Assembly: GCF_020283565.1 (NCBI RefSeq)
Contig: NC_060059.1
Coordinates: 2,487,501 to 2,551,500 of the forward strand
Origin: Trifolium pratense
Taxonomy: Eukaryota > Streptophyta > Magnoliopsida > Fabales > Fabaceae
Reading direction: 5' to 3'
Length of the DNA stretch: 64,000 bases
The position numbers and the translations under genes were made by a program. The notes beneath the pieces were generated by a model. It was not told where the DNA came from, did not search any database, and was given only the letters and a program-made list of their open reading frames with translations. Shown in pieces: positions 53,343 to 64,000 of this stretch; the stretch's first letter is position 1, and each line of letters opens with the position of its first letter.

Positions 53343-54842
53343 ATTTTTGAATGTGTAATTGGGAATTAAGGGGAAAAGGAGTGTGATGGAAAATTTACTT
53401 AAAATAGATATGTTTGTTTGTTGAGTGGTGCAGGTTGCATCAGGAAAAAGAAAAACGGCGGGAAGGATGGAAAAGAAGAGTGTGGGAAGGTTTATGAATG
53501 TAGATTTTGTTCTCTCAAGTTCTGTAAATCTCAGGCTCTTGGGGGACACATGAACCGTCACCGCCAAGGTTAGTTAGTGTAGTTCTTTTCTTTTCTTATT
53601 TAAAATATATAAAAAAAATAGTACAAAAATTAAAATATTGAGAGAAACTTTACTACTACTAGTGCTACTAGTTGTTAATGATTTGTCCTTGAAACGTTGT
53701 CACTTGTCATTTCAAACACACAAAAAAAGTTGTTAATTGCTGAAACAAATTCTTTTTCTTGGAATATTATATGCTACTAGTACTAGCTGTAGTAATGTTG
53801 ATTTGAAAGGGCCCTTCTCCCTTTGTGTTTGTTTGATTTGATGTGTAGTTAATTGTGTTTTTGTGCAGAGAGGGAAACAGAGACGCTTAACCATGCTCGT
53901 CAGCTAGTCTTCCGTAACGATCATAACCAGCTTGCACCACAACCACCTCCCTCTCACCTAGTAGGGTATGTATTTTTTCCAATATTGCACCATAATTTTG
54001 GATTTTTTAATCATAAACATCAACTTTTACCATATTTAGGCTATGTTTAGTATTCAGAATCGCGGTGATCCATAATGATTTTTGAGAAGCTGTATTATGG
54101 TGTAGCTTTTGAAAAATCATGATAGGTCACACCGTGATTCTGACATAGTATATTCACTGTGATACTAAACATACACTTAGAACGAGGTAGTAGTCGACTT
54201 TCTGAAAAAAAATTAACCAGATACATCAACTTTTGTTAATCTATGAACTATTTTAAATGCAAATTGTGATGTATAAATTAGTAATTCATATATTTCAGAT
54301 GTTGTCCACCACCACCAATAGCAACAGCAGGCTACATTCAAGCAAATAACATGGGAGATCCAACAATGCCTCTAAGATTCCCAAGATACTTCTCAGGCTC
54401 ATCATCCTCAACACATATTCCTCCTCCACCACCGCCACCACCACAACCAACTCAACCTTATCTATACACTTCACCTTCACGGCCGGTGTCTTTTCCGACA
54501 CATTTAATTCCTCAACATCCGATGAACGAATACCATGTCGGTCACGTGATGAGTAGCAGTCACCACCAGCAATATGGAGGACTGCAGCACATGAACTACG
54601 TTGCAGGCGGAGGTGGTGGTGGTGGTGAATCAAATTACACGTGCATAGGTGCACCGGTTGGACAAGGTTTTGTTCCGGGAAGTGGTGGCGCCGAGAAAGG
54701 TCAAAATCATCATCATCAACAACATCAGGATCAAGATGGAACAAGTTTGAATTGGGGAAGGAGCACTTATTCAGCTGGAACACAGCATCGTTTGGATACT
54801 CATAATAATTCATCGATCAATCGGTTTCAAGATGGTTTCTAA
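52708..54842 (+). CDS. JAG: JAGGED-type C2H2 zinc-finger regulator, copy B (5 exons, 290 aa)
   Basis: Coding exons: 52708-52709 (AT of the start codon), 52832-52926, 53434-53568, 53869-53965, 54299-54842, all with GT/AG introns. Intron phases are identical to copy A. The protein starts MRPQGNPLDLNNLPDEYSRD with the same EAR-type DLNNLP. The finger has C55, C58, H71, H75 (YECRFCSLKFCKSQALGGHM), followed by RHRQERETETLNHARQLV, which is closer to the Arabidopsis protein than copy A here (RQEKETEKLN). The C terminus has a proline run, a glycine run, YTCIGAPVGQGF and INRFQDGF. It is 30 residues longer than copy A, mostly after the YTC motif. Expected role: nuclear repressor in lateral-organ growth. 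Both copies look intact, so they may share or have divided the ancestral role. Confidence 0.93.
53312..53344. repeat. TAAA microsatellite in JAGGED-B intron 2
   Basis: Eight uninterrupted TAAA units, about 90 bp before the zinc-finger exon. Confidence 0.9.
54039..54176. mobile_element. Tourist-like MITE in JAGGED-B intron 4
   Basis: A 138-bp element, GGCTATGTTTAGTATTC at the left and GATACTAAACATACAC at the right, flanked by TTA (54036-54038 and 54177-54179). Ends and 3-bp duplication fit PIF/Harbinger. Related to the hairpin at 39546. Confidence 0.8.
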
Positions 54843-54982
54843 GAGATTCTTTGTGTGATTGTGTTCTGTTCTACGATAACAACAGATGCATAAGTGGTGA
54901 TGATGAGTCATAAGAAAGAGAATGGTTTTTATTTTGGTTTTAATGTTAATTTTTTTCTATGAGTAACTAAGGACAAGTACTA

Positions 54983-55027
54983 CTTTTGAGATCATTTACA
55001 CGCTCAGCTACTTTGGCTTGGAGCTGT
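54983..55027. promoter_or_regulatory. Conserved block downstream of JAGGED copy B
   Basis: Counterpart of 42078-42125 (CTTTTGAGATCATTTACA...CTCAGCTACTTTGGCTTGGAGCTGT). Confidence 0.55.
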
Positions 55028-56610
55028 AGGATGGGATGGGATGAATGGGAATTAACAAACAACAAGTTTGATATCAACTGAAAATTTCCAAACACCCTTT
55101 TTGCATTTTAATTCTCTCTTCCTTTTGCATGCCAATTAAAACCAACATTTCCTTTTCATTCAATATATGTTTGTGTTGTCTTCTATTATTGTATTTGATT
55201 TTATTTTATTTTATTTTATTATGGTTGTTGAATCCAGATCAGATAATTTAAATTTCAAGATTAATGTTTTAGAGTTGAATAAATAAATCAACGCCCATTT
55301 AGTTTTTGCATGGTTCAATTTCAATTTAATGGTCACCGATGTGCTGAACGACTCGGTAAATGTATCTGAATCTCCTTCATTTTACTCTCACTCTATTCCA
55401 ACCAAATTTGGAATGTTATACTTGAAGTGCTTCTAGTTGTTTGGAATCCTCTTTGAGTTGAAAATTGACAACCAAATTACTCAATATATATAACTTTTTT
55501 TAATGGGAATAAATTTGGTTGCTATAAATTTGAACACAGTTTTTTATTGTTTTGAATCATATACAACGGCTGGTTTTAGATAGGAAGGCTGATTAATTTG
55601 CGACCAATAAATTTCAACCACTAATTCAGATAAGATGGCTGATATTATTACTGTATCAATGCAGTTAGTCCATCTAATCCTAAAAAAAAAAAAAAAAAAG
55701 TGTCCAAATAGTATTTCACCCTCATGTTAGAAGTAAACAAAGCAATACTAACCCTATTATATAAGAACAACAAATTCAAAAACTGAAAACAAACCTCTAT
55801 TGGAAAATACAATCAACCGAATTATAAACCACTAATAAAACAAACACAAATAACAAACTTAGAACTTTAATACAACTTGATAATTTGAAAACTTTAAAAT
55901 ATAGATACTTGCAAAATTTGTTTAATTTATACATATACCTAAGAACAAAACTTGTACCTAAGAACAAAACTACTACTCATGGTGTCAGATCAGCTGGAAG
56001 GAACAGCTTCTCCCGAATATTGAAGCAGCTTTAGAGGAATATATATACTTCCGAAAGTGAACTAGGTCTTCAACATTATTTGTATACAGTGAAACACGTG
56101 TAAATGGTTTGAATTTCCCCTCTTCTTTTCATTACTTTCCATTCATCATCAAACATTCTATTACTTTTTTATTTTGGAAATATATGCACTTGTTTTTCCT
56201 TTGTAGGTTGAATTAATTCTCCACATAATTGTTTTTTTTAATTTGCAAAACATATACTAATATAAATACCGTAAGAGGTACTATACCGTACGCAAGAAAT
56301 CAAGTATCCATTATATTAGTAATTTTATGGTATACATTCAATAGAACAAATACACCAATCTAAAAATACATATTTTCTTTTTAATGGCAAATGAATGTCC
56401 GACTGCATGACTGTATGCGATTTCGACTGCACTCAATCCTAATTTTCACTCTAACACAATACAAAGAAAACAAAAACAAACAGAAAAAGTAATAAGAAAA
56501 AACAACGCGCAACTCCCAAGAAGAGCAAAAAACCATAGGTTATCGGGTAAATGACGTTTATCCATGGCATTGTAAAAAAAATGTAACTACACACTTTTTT
56601 TTAGTGGTTG
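55028..56610. other. Intergenic DNA
   Basis: No gene. An A-run at 55681-55699. A TTTTTAATGGCAAATGAATG stretch near 56384 is a last remnant of the LINE 3' end seen elsewhere. Confidence 0.4.
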
Positions 56611-56729
56611 TTTTTTGTTTTTACCACCAGTTTTTTGTTTTTTGTTTACACACTTTTTAGACTTCTAGCCCTCTCCCGATCGCAGTTGTTGAGGATCGAA
56701 CCGTGATTCTTCCTACCAAGTTCAGCATT
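56611..56729 (-). mobile_element. SINE-like tRNA-derived repeat (copy 2)
   Basis: On minus: TGCTGAACTTGGTAGGAAG, ACGGTTCGATCCTC (B-box-like), AACTGCGATCGGGAGAGGG, and a CTGGTGGTAAAAA-type tail. It shares block order with 904-1032. Confidence 0.55.
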
Positions 56730-57448
56730 AGTACTACTTCCGATTTCAAATATAAGTACTAATAATTTTTTAGAGTCAATACATTTAAAAATTTATTTTT
56801 TATTTATATTTAAAATTGAAAAGAATATAAAGTTAGTATCCTAAATAATTTTTGTAACCTCTTAACATACAATTACAATGAACACCTACAAAATTAGATT
56901 CAATGTGCGGATTAGAATTAGTGGTGCCATTGACAAAATTACAATGAACACCTACAAAATTAGATTCAGTTTGGAGTACAACTTAAATTGTTTCGATCCA
57001 ATACAATACTTGGTGTAACTAGTACTAACGTTGTAGGCCTAGTGTCACACAATTTCATTTGGTTTGAAAGTTCAATCTGGTTAGGATTTTTTTATTAATT
57101 GAAAATTTGAAGTACTAGTAGTACAAGTACTAGTAGCTAGCTAACCTTTTAAAATAATCCTTACTTATATGCCTATACTGAGGTAACTCTGGCTAGCTGA
57201 AGTGATTAGATAGAACCCAAAGTTACTACAGAGACATATTTTCAGGCGGCCTAAGAAGGATAGCTTGAATTATAGACTTAATCCATTTTTGGCCAAGCCA
57301 TGGCATGCATCAATGTGGGGACAGATATTAGTGCTCGAGGTGCTTAAAGTACAAAATTTGATTTGCTATAAGAAAATAGTGAATAATAATAAAATGCTCC
57401 TACTACTAACTAGGGTCTCTTCCTCTTGTACTTATTTAATTTTTTATA
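56730..57448. other. Intergenic DNA
   Basis: A short direct repeat (ATGAACACCTACAAAATTAG at about 56878 and 56943) is the only feature. Confidence 0.4.
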
Positions 57449-57727
57449 CTCTCCGTACCATAATATATGTCACTTTGAGAAAAAAATTGTATCACAATAT
57501 ATGTCACTTTATATTATCAATGAAACATTTAATGCTATTTTTCGTATTATACCCTTAACTATTTATTTCCCTCTCTTCTTTCAATTCTTCAATTTATTTT
57601 TTCCATACCATAAATGAAGGATAATTTTGTAAATCAACTCACAATCTCTATTTTCCATACAAAATTAATTATCTTTCTTAATATGTGTAAAAGTGCCAAA
57701 ATGATATATATTGTGGTATGGAGGGAG
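57449..57727. mobile_element. Stowaway MITE
   Basis: CTCTCCGTACCATAATATAT at the left and TTGTGGTATGGAGGGAG at the right, flanked by TA. Near the left end the CA-CAATATATGTCACTTT block is duplicated. Confidence 0.8.
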
Positions 57728-57881
57728 TATTAATAAGAAAGAACAAAATTAATGATGAGAGATAATGACTTTTTACATCTTTAAGATATTGAACTTACAA
57801 TTTCCAAGATAAAATTTCCATTTTGATATCCTTAACCAGTGCCCCCGGGACACTGTTTAGCATTTTCCTTAATATATAGTA

Positions 57882-58033
57882 TTTTCTCTAGTCCTAATTA
57901 TAAGAGAACTTTTACATTTTAGGTACATTAGAATGCTAATGTATCTGAACTATAATACTTATAGTTCAAATACATTAATTTTTAAATTAACCTAAAAAAA
58001 TGAAAGTTTTCTTATAATTAGCAAGAGATGGAG
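57882..58033. mobile_element. Stowaway-like MITE
   Basis: TTTTCTCTAGTCCTAATTAT at the left, ATAATTAGCAAGAGATGGAG at the right, TA on both sides. Confidence 0.65.
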
Positions 58034-58205
58034 TAATATATTTGCAATTAAAAAAAGGAAAAACTAACTAGAGTCTCTATGCATATTAGTTAAAGAAACT
58101 TATAAATTTATTGTGATATAAAAAGTTTATAGATAGTAAAAGTTAGCTTGGATGAATTTAGATAACTTGTCTACGATTATTCAAATAACATTTAAATAAC
58201 ATTTA

Positions 58206-58296
58206 AGTACTTAGGTTTGATTTAGTGGTTGAGGTTTGAGTAGTACGTTATAGATCTTGAGTTCGATCCTCAGATTATTGTAAATAAAAAAAAATA
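58206..58296 (+). mobile_element. SINE-like repeat
   Basis: TTTGATTTAGTGGTTGAGG (A-box-like), TTGAGTTCGATCCTCAG (B box), then an A-rich tail. Same plan as 30370-30462. Confidence 0.6.
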
Positions 58297-58469
58297 ACAG
58301 TTATTTTTTTAAAAATACTTTCTCCAGTTATTATTATAAATAAATTTAAATTTTTTAATATATTAGAAAAAATGATTTATGTGGTCCATATTATGAATCA
58401 AATGTAATTGAAAATTCAAATTTGTTTATAACAATGATCGTAGACTCTCACTCTATCTGTTCTAAATTA

Positions 58470-58612
58470 CTCATTCCGATCACTAATATAAGCAAAAAAT
58501 TATTTTTTAAATATATTGAAAAACTAATCTATTTTACAATATAAACTATATACATTGGGTTTTCAATGTATTTAAAAAGTAGTTTTTTACTTATAATAGT
58601 TACCGGATGAAG
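58470..58612. mobile_element. Stowaway-like MITE
   Basis: CTCATTCCGATCACTAATAT and its diverged complement ending CCGGATGAAG, TA flanked. Confidence 0.6.
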
Positions 58613-58655
58613 TATATAAAAAAAAAATCAATTTTTTTAAGTGAAAAAAATTATA

Positions 58656-58900
58656 TTTTCTCTGTCCCAAAATATAAGAACTATTTGACCCTTGCATATT
58701 TGCCAATACATACTTTTGAATACGAATATCTTAATTCTCTATTTAGTAAAAATTATAGAATTTGATATTTGAAAAATATACATCAAAACAAATTAAACAA
58801 GATCTTATATGATAATAGTTACATTTATATACTTTTAGAAAAATGCGGTCAAAACAAGATATAAATAGTACATTTTGTCATCTTATAAAAATTGAAAGAG
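58656..58900. mobile_element. Stowaway-like MITE, diverged right end
   Basis: TTTTCTCTGTCCCAAAATAT at the left and TTATAAAAATTGAAAGAG at the right, TA flanked. The interior resembles the 42306 element (GACGAATC / ACATCTTATATG-type strings). Confidence 0.5.
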
Positions 58901-59402
58901 TAGTACTCCGTATTAAATAGGCATGTAGTAGTACAGCTACAAGACAAAGAGATACGGACAGTGATATCAGTGAAATGAAGCGTACCTATAGCTATGATTA
59001 TTAAGACCTAAGCTAAGCATAAGCTAGCATGTGAATGTGATCTTTGAGATATAATTAATGATAGCTACGCTAGTTTCAGTTGTGTTGTGAGCATCCATGT
59101 ATCGTATTGCAAGATTGGTTTGAATCCAGGTATGAGTTAAATTGGCCATTAACGGAGCTACCACTTTGGTTGGGCCCATATTCACCTTTGATTTAATTTG
59201 AGTACCAAAAAGTGAGAGTAGTGAGTGATTGACATATCAAATGTTTTTATTCATTAGTACCTTTTTCTCCATTGTATTCCACTCCTCTTCGAGAGTCAAC
59301 CTTTTAAGAGAAAGAGAAGTGCTAGTTTTGCAGTCTAATGCTATTCATGGCCCCTACTTTCACTTACCGTTGGGTCCGCCCCTACCATCCTCCTCAAAAA
59401 TA
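58901..59402. other. Intergenic DNA
   Basis: No gene or resolved repeat. Confidence 0.4.
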
Positions 59403-59526
59403 CTCTCGCCGTCCCAAAATATAAATAAAAATGATTCATAAAAACTTGATATATTTGATTAAAGATTTGAACCCAATACATTTACTTTTGTTTACAAATT
59501 TTATTTATATTTTGGAACGGATGAAG
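59403..59526. mobile_element. Stowaway MITE
   Basis: CTCTCGCCGTCCCAAAATAT at the left and ATATTTTGGAACGGATGAAG at the right, TA flanked, 124 bp. Confidence 0.75.
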
Positions 59527-59870
59527 TACTTAGTTGGACAAACATTTTAAAAATTTATTTATCATTAATATTTTTATTTGTGTTTCTAAAAATTATTTTG
59601 ATTTTAAATTTTGTCCAATGTTCATGTACTCTCTCCGATCATATATGCAAGCAACAAATAAAATAAATTTGAAAATCTCAAATATAAACGAAATTGTGCT
59701 ATAATTATCATATTTATTGTCAACCTTCCAATTTTACATTCGATTTTCCAATTGTTTCATAAGCCTATCATCATTATTGATTTCTACTGAATCCAAAGTA
59801 TTACATATTACTTCACTTCCATGTAAAAGTTCCTCTTTTAATTTTTTTAACATGTGCTTTTAGATAGAGC

Positions 59871-60255
59871 TGTCAAAATGAATCAGGCTACCGGGCTGGC
59901 CCACTAGTCCAGTATTTTAAGACTAGTTGGACCTCTAAAAACATAGAAGAAAACAACCGGACCTTTCTAGATCGTCCCATTGGGCCTATGTTTTTCATGG
60001 GCCATACTGGGATGGCTCACCGGCCCACTAAAAACTAAAGAAATATGAGGTTAGACGTTGTATTATTTGTTCTTGATATATGGTTTTCTTAAAAAATATG
60101 AAAGTTAGTCGGGCCGACCAATCGGGCCATGTAACCCTTTACTAATCAGGTTGGGCCTAGTTTCAACAACCCATAAACCTAACGGACCGAACCGCTTAAG
60201 CCCCTTTATATGTGTTAGTCCTCGGGCCGAGACAGACTTCCTTGACAACTCTACT
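59871..60255. mobile_element. Repeat with AGAGCTGTCAA ends (hAT-like?)
   Basis: TAGAGCTGTCAAAATGAA at the left and TTCCTTGACAACTCTA at the right. The interior is rich in GGGCC and CGGGCC motifs, unlike the AT-rich flanks. Flanking octamers CTTTTAGA and CTCTTAAG match only partly, so assignment to hAT is weak. Confidence 0.45.
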
Positions 60256-61861
60256 CTTAAGACACATGTTAACACTTAACATGATCCTGTAATGTGCGAT
60301 ATATTAAATGTATCTACATTTTTACCCTATTAGCTGCGATTAAGGGACCTATTTCAATATTGTTTGGGAAATATTGAAATTGAAAGGGGAGAGTGAGAAG
60401 AGATGACACATCGCATATGCAAATGAGGTTTGAATGTTGGGTCGGGCATCATTCATTCATAATCATTGTGTCTATAAAGGAAATAGGATTCACTATCGTC
60501 AAATTTTTTACATTTCATGTATTTGTACCATATATCTAAAATGTTTTAGTTTTGTTTTCCCTAACTTAATAGTAGTGTATCGTTATCTTTTATATAAACT
60601 TGTATTAAATATAGGAATCAGAAGTTATTTTCAACAAAAATAAATAAATAAATATACACCGACAATAATTTTACACCGACAACTAATAATAACCATATTT
60701 TACTTCATGTCGCCCCATTTCACCCTCACTTTTTTTTATATGACATGATAAATTAATAGTTTTTTTATTTAATATGAGAAATTATTTTACACCGCCCGTA
60801 GATCTCCACTAAAGTCATTTTCAACTACAAGGAATCATAATCCGTATTTGAAGCCTTTCACCTTACATTTGACAACAGGCTAGAACATGCTATAATAATT
60901 CTATATAGTTCCAACAATAGTTGATGCATGTAGATATCGTAGTTTTCACCTTATTACAAAATTGTATTATACATGGTGGACCATTCTATTAATGAACTAA
61001 CTTACCCAAAACAGAAAAGAGAAAACGATGAAGCTACTATGCATGATCATTTTTTCACCCTGCTTATGCATGCAGATAAAAACAGAGTAAGCATGGATAG
61101 CAATATTGCAACAACAAATTATATAGTCATAAATGAATTCAACCTCAATACCATGGGGCCTCCCTATACATTTTGCATGGAATTTATTTGATTCATAGAT
61201 TGTACAAGTGTACCATGCTTTTTTTCATAGTTATGCACTGTTTAAGTTTTGAAGTTTTGCAAAGTGTTTAGTCTCATTCCAAACCCACCCACGTTGCAGA
61301 ATTGAAACAATTTTGTATTATATTCTCCCGGTATATATGATAACACAGACAAGATTGATTTTACTTTTTATCTTCACAAGAGTAACACATCCTATCATTC
61401 AAAGTGCTTGTTTTTTTTGTTTGTACACTATGAGTTTAAAGTTTCTCTCGGTAACTTAGAATATTATAAAATATTTTTTATATTAATTTAGAGTATTTGT
61501 TAGGATCAGATTTTGTATTATTTATTATTATTTTGATTTCTTATTGATTTAAGATTTTCATTTTTTATTGATTATTTTGAGTCTGCGTATCTTTATAAAT
61601 AGCGAAACTGGAAGGTTTATTAAGGGAAGGAAGAAAGTTTATAGCTTATGTTCAATAGGAACGAGACTATTCTAACAATTAAAAATGAAAAGCAAGCAGG
61701 AATTGAACCCACTAATGGGCCCACGCTTGGCGTTTACTCTAGCCCAATTGTCTCGGATTAGGAAAACATGAATCATATCGAGTCTTTCGTAATACATTGT
61801 TTTTTTAGTCATTAGCAATAATATTCAGAGCTCTTGTTATTCTATTTAATTATCTAAATCT
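60256..61861. other. Intergenic DNA
   Basis: No supported gene. Frames at 60434-60643 and 60973-61191 lack any family signature. Confidence 0.4.
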
Positions 61862-61999
61862 CACAAATTGAACCATGGTTTGAGAATCCGATTGAAGCTC
61901 AACAACTCGATATCCACACTTTCTCGCCATAGTTAATCCTTTTAGAAATCCCCACAATTCTGCTACAAATACATTGGAGAGGTTTATATTAGACAACTC
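61862..61999 (-). mobile_element. LINE-type RNase H fragment
   Basis: On minus the frame reads NLSNVFVAELWGFLKGL, TMARKCGYRVVELQSDS and QTMVQFV. This is the -AEL-G---G---A---G--K-E---DS pattern of the RNase H domain (catalytic E and D visible) found at the end of plant L1 elements. Only about 46 codons remain, then a stop. Confidence 0.75.
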
Positions 62000-62689
62000 G
62001 AAAACCTTTTTATTTTAAGCAATAATAATTTTAATATTTTTAGTCAAAAATCAAAAGGAGGGTTTGGATTTACATGCACAAGGGTAAGCAAATCCGAAAC
62101 CAGCCAATGGAAACATCTCCGCGCTTAAACAAAATTCAAGAAGGAAAACGACCCTTCATTTCAGCAAAATCAATGTGGCTTATCTTTCTTTCGGTGTAAT
62201 GTAAGCATCACACGGTTGAATTGGGACTATACCCCTCCCCCCTTAAATCGGATTGTACATGCATGCAGGCCCTGATTTAGAAATTGACTATTGAGGGGGT
62301 CCTAATACTTATGACTCCCCTTCTTCTTTTTATCAGATTCTCAATAAATTAATCTATGCTTTTAACTTTCATATGTGATGTGTACTTTTTGTATTAATTA
62401 TCATCTTTAATGCTCAAGATTTGTGGACAAATTGCATACGTATCTGTGGTTAAAAAAATATCGTCACGTTTGGTAAAAAAAGAAAAAATATCGGTTACGT
62501 TAAGATGTGTCCTTAATGTACATGTTAAAATATTTTATTTTAATATAAAAAATTTACATTTAATAATGTAAGAAATTCTGTATTTCAAAAGTTAAACTAT
62601 ATAAGTTCCTAAAAATAATCTTTATATATACTTTTATAACATGTGCTGTGCTATTAGGAAATTAACATTTTACGTAAAATAAAATAGTA
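62000..62689. other. Intergenic DNA
   Basis: No gene; a C-rich patch near 62230 has no recognisable identity. Confidence 0.4.
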
Positions 62690-62814
62690 CTTCATCTGTC
62701 CAAAAATATAAAAGAAAACTGGTCAAAGAAAGTTAATGTATTTGGTTAAAAATTTAAACTAAATACATCAACTTTGCTTGATCAATTTTCTCTTATATTT
62801 TGAGATGGAGGGAG
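62690..62814. mobile_element. Stowaway MITE
   Basis: CTTCATCTGTCCAAAAATAT at the left and ATATTTTGAGATGGAGGGAG at the right, TA flanked, 125 bp. Confidence 0.75.
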
Positions 62815-63383
62815 TATGAAATATACACTAATAATGTGAGTTAATGTTGTGGAATTACATATAAATAGTTAATGTTTTCTAACATGTGTGCCTTCCTAGC
62901 TTGCAATTGCCAAACATGTCAGCAATACCAAAACTTGGTTGATTTGGAGGTCACATAATGATACTATTTTTTCTTTCTTGATAGTGTTTTGCATTAAATA
63001 TGCGGTGGATCAAATTCAGATTTTTTTTTCCTACTCTTTTTATTTAATGGAAAAAGAAAGTACTATAAAGAATAAACCGTATAGAAGTTAGATATTTTTT
63101 TCTCAAGTAATTTATTAGTTAGAAATTTCACCATCGAAGTTAGATTTACTACACATTAAAAAGAAGCAAAAATAAAGTGTCAAAACTCAAAAGAAATCAA
63201 CAGACAAGCAAAAAACACCACCAATCAATGGTTTTTGAATAAAAATAGTGGTCTTCGTTGTTTGCATTATGAATGATATGTAAATCGATCATGTTGGATT
63301 GTGAGATAGGAGTTTGGGTTTTTACTCGTTTTGTTTTTAGGGGAGTACTTGTACTGATTTCCAGTGTATGAATATTACTATTT
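62815..63383. other. Intergenic DNA
   Basis: No gene or resolved repeat. Confidence 0.4.
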
Positions 63384-63660
63384 TTTTTTTAATGGCAAAT
63401 ATTATATTATAAAAAAAAAAATCAAAGTACAAATGGATACTAGAAGTACACTCCGCCAACATCTAACAACTTCTAAAATATATACACAGGCCTACAAGAA
63501 GGCACACCAAAAGCTAAATACATCTAACCCACCACCACAAGAAGATCTAAGGACCCCTCAGAGAGAGGGGCAAGGATCGACCACCGAGCAAGACCAACAG
63601 AAGAGGCCCTTAACCAACTAGACCTCACAAAGACCCAATTCAACACCCCGACAAACTCTA
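63384..63660 (-). mobile_element. LINE 3'-end fragment
   Basis: On minus: AGAGTTTGTCGGGGTGTTGAA, CTCTCTGAGGGGTCC, GTGTACTTCTAGTATCC and the terminal ATTTGCCATTAAAAAAA. The same plan as the fragment inside 38361-38865; the two share AGAGTTTGT-GG-GTGT near the inner end and GTGTACTTCT near the tail. Confidence 0.6.
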
Positions 63661-64000
63661 TCGGTTCAAGCAAAAAATATGGTGCATACCCCACTCGTAA
63701 AAGGAACGGGGGGGCAAGGTTTTTACCTATGAATCAATTCCAAGATGAAAGTTTCACCCTATCGACCAGACACTTAATATAAAAAGTTCCTTTCGAAAAA
63801 AATGTCATTTCGAAAATTCCAGATAATCCGCACAATAGTTTGCCAAAATTAACATTCACCCTAACCTGTTTTTCCTACTGATCCACATTTCGGGTGTTAG
63901 TGTGTGATACTTGTAGTAGTGTATTTTGATGTTGAAATAGGTATGGTGTGAATAGTTACGGAGGCATGAGTGAAGAAATAGAGGAGCTCCCTATAGGTTG
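63661..64000. other. Window edge, possibly more of the same LINE
   Basis: GC is somewhat raised to about 63720, so the element may extend further; no coding domain is recognisable before the window ends. Confidence 0.35.

Noticed and set aside
1..64000. CRISPR arrays, bacterial operons or organellar insertions
   Set aside because: No regularly spaced identical repeats of that type and no clustered uninterrupted genes; the gene structure is nuclear plant throughout.

Overview
This 64-kb window is AT-rich plant nuclear DNA. It is almost certainly from a legume, probably of the Medicago/Trifolium/pea/chickpea group. I infer this from the interrupted genes, a plastid-targeted ribosomal protein gene, two JAGGED-type genes, and a dense background of small non-autonomous transposons (Stowaway, Tourist, MULE-type MITEs, tRNA-derived SINEs, TRIM-like LTRs). 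There is no bacterial, organellar or CRISPR-like content. The species call is an inference.

Only five host genes can be supported. (1) A single-exon gene of unknown function on the minus strand at 2410-2910, with a TATA box. (2) A three-exon minus-strand gene (15463-16324) for a 158-residue plant protein of unknown function, with a probable 5'UTR intron and a TATA box near 17077. (3) A four-exon minus-strand gene (23884-29140) for plastid ribosomal protein L15, 261 residues, with a 3.6-kb third intron full of repeat remnants. (4) and (5) Two tandem plus-strand paralogues of the C2H2 zinc-finger regulator JAGGED (39053-41901, 260 aa; 52708-54842, 290 aa), each with five exons. In both, an intron splits the start codon (AT|G). 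A 66-bp leader is nearly identical between them, and conserved non-coding blocks are collinear upstream and downstream, so a whole locus was duplicated.

Mobile DNA dominates the rest. At 9071-14199 lies a complete Ty1/copia retrotransposon: 465-bp LTRs with two differences, GAAAG target duplications and an uninterrupted 1360-codon gag-pol, so it is recent. Just upstream is a decayed, internally deleted copy of an S-adenosylmethionine decarboxylase coding region (8541-8834). At 17427-19190 is a MULE with about 0.6-kb terminal inverted repeats holding telomere-like repeats and a triplicated GGACGCGCCA motif; only the SWIM/zinc-knuckle tail of its transposase remains. At 45589-46118 a compact Pack-MULE-like element (about 188-bp inverted repeats, 9-bp target duplication) carries a fragment of a Helitron-type helicase.

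Smaller MULE-type, Tourist/Harbinger and Stowaway elements, SINEs and LINE 3' ends are spread through the intergenic DNA and the introns. Several sit in JAGGED introns and promoters, which explains why the two copies differ in spacing. All exon boundaries come from reading GT/AG sites, frame and protein similarity by eye; no transcript or database evidence was available.
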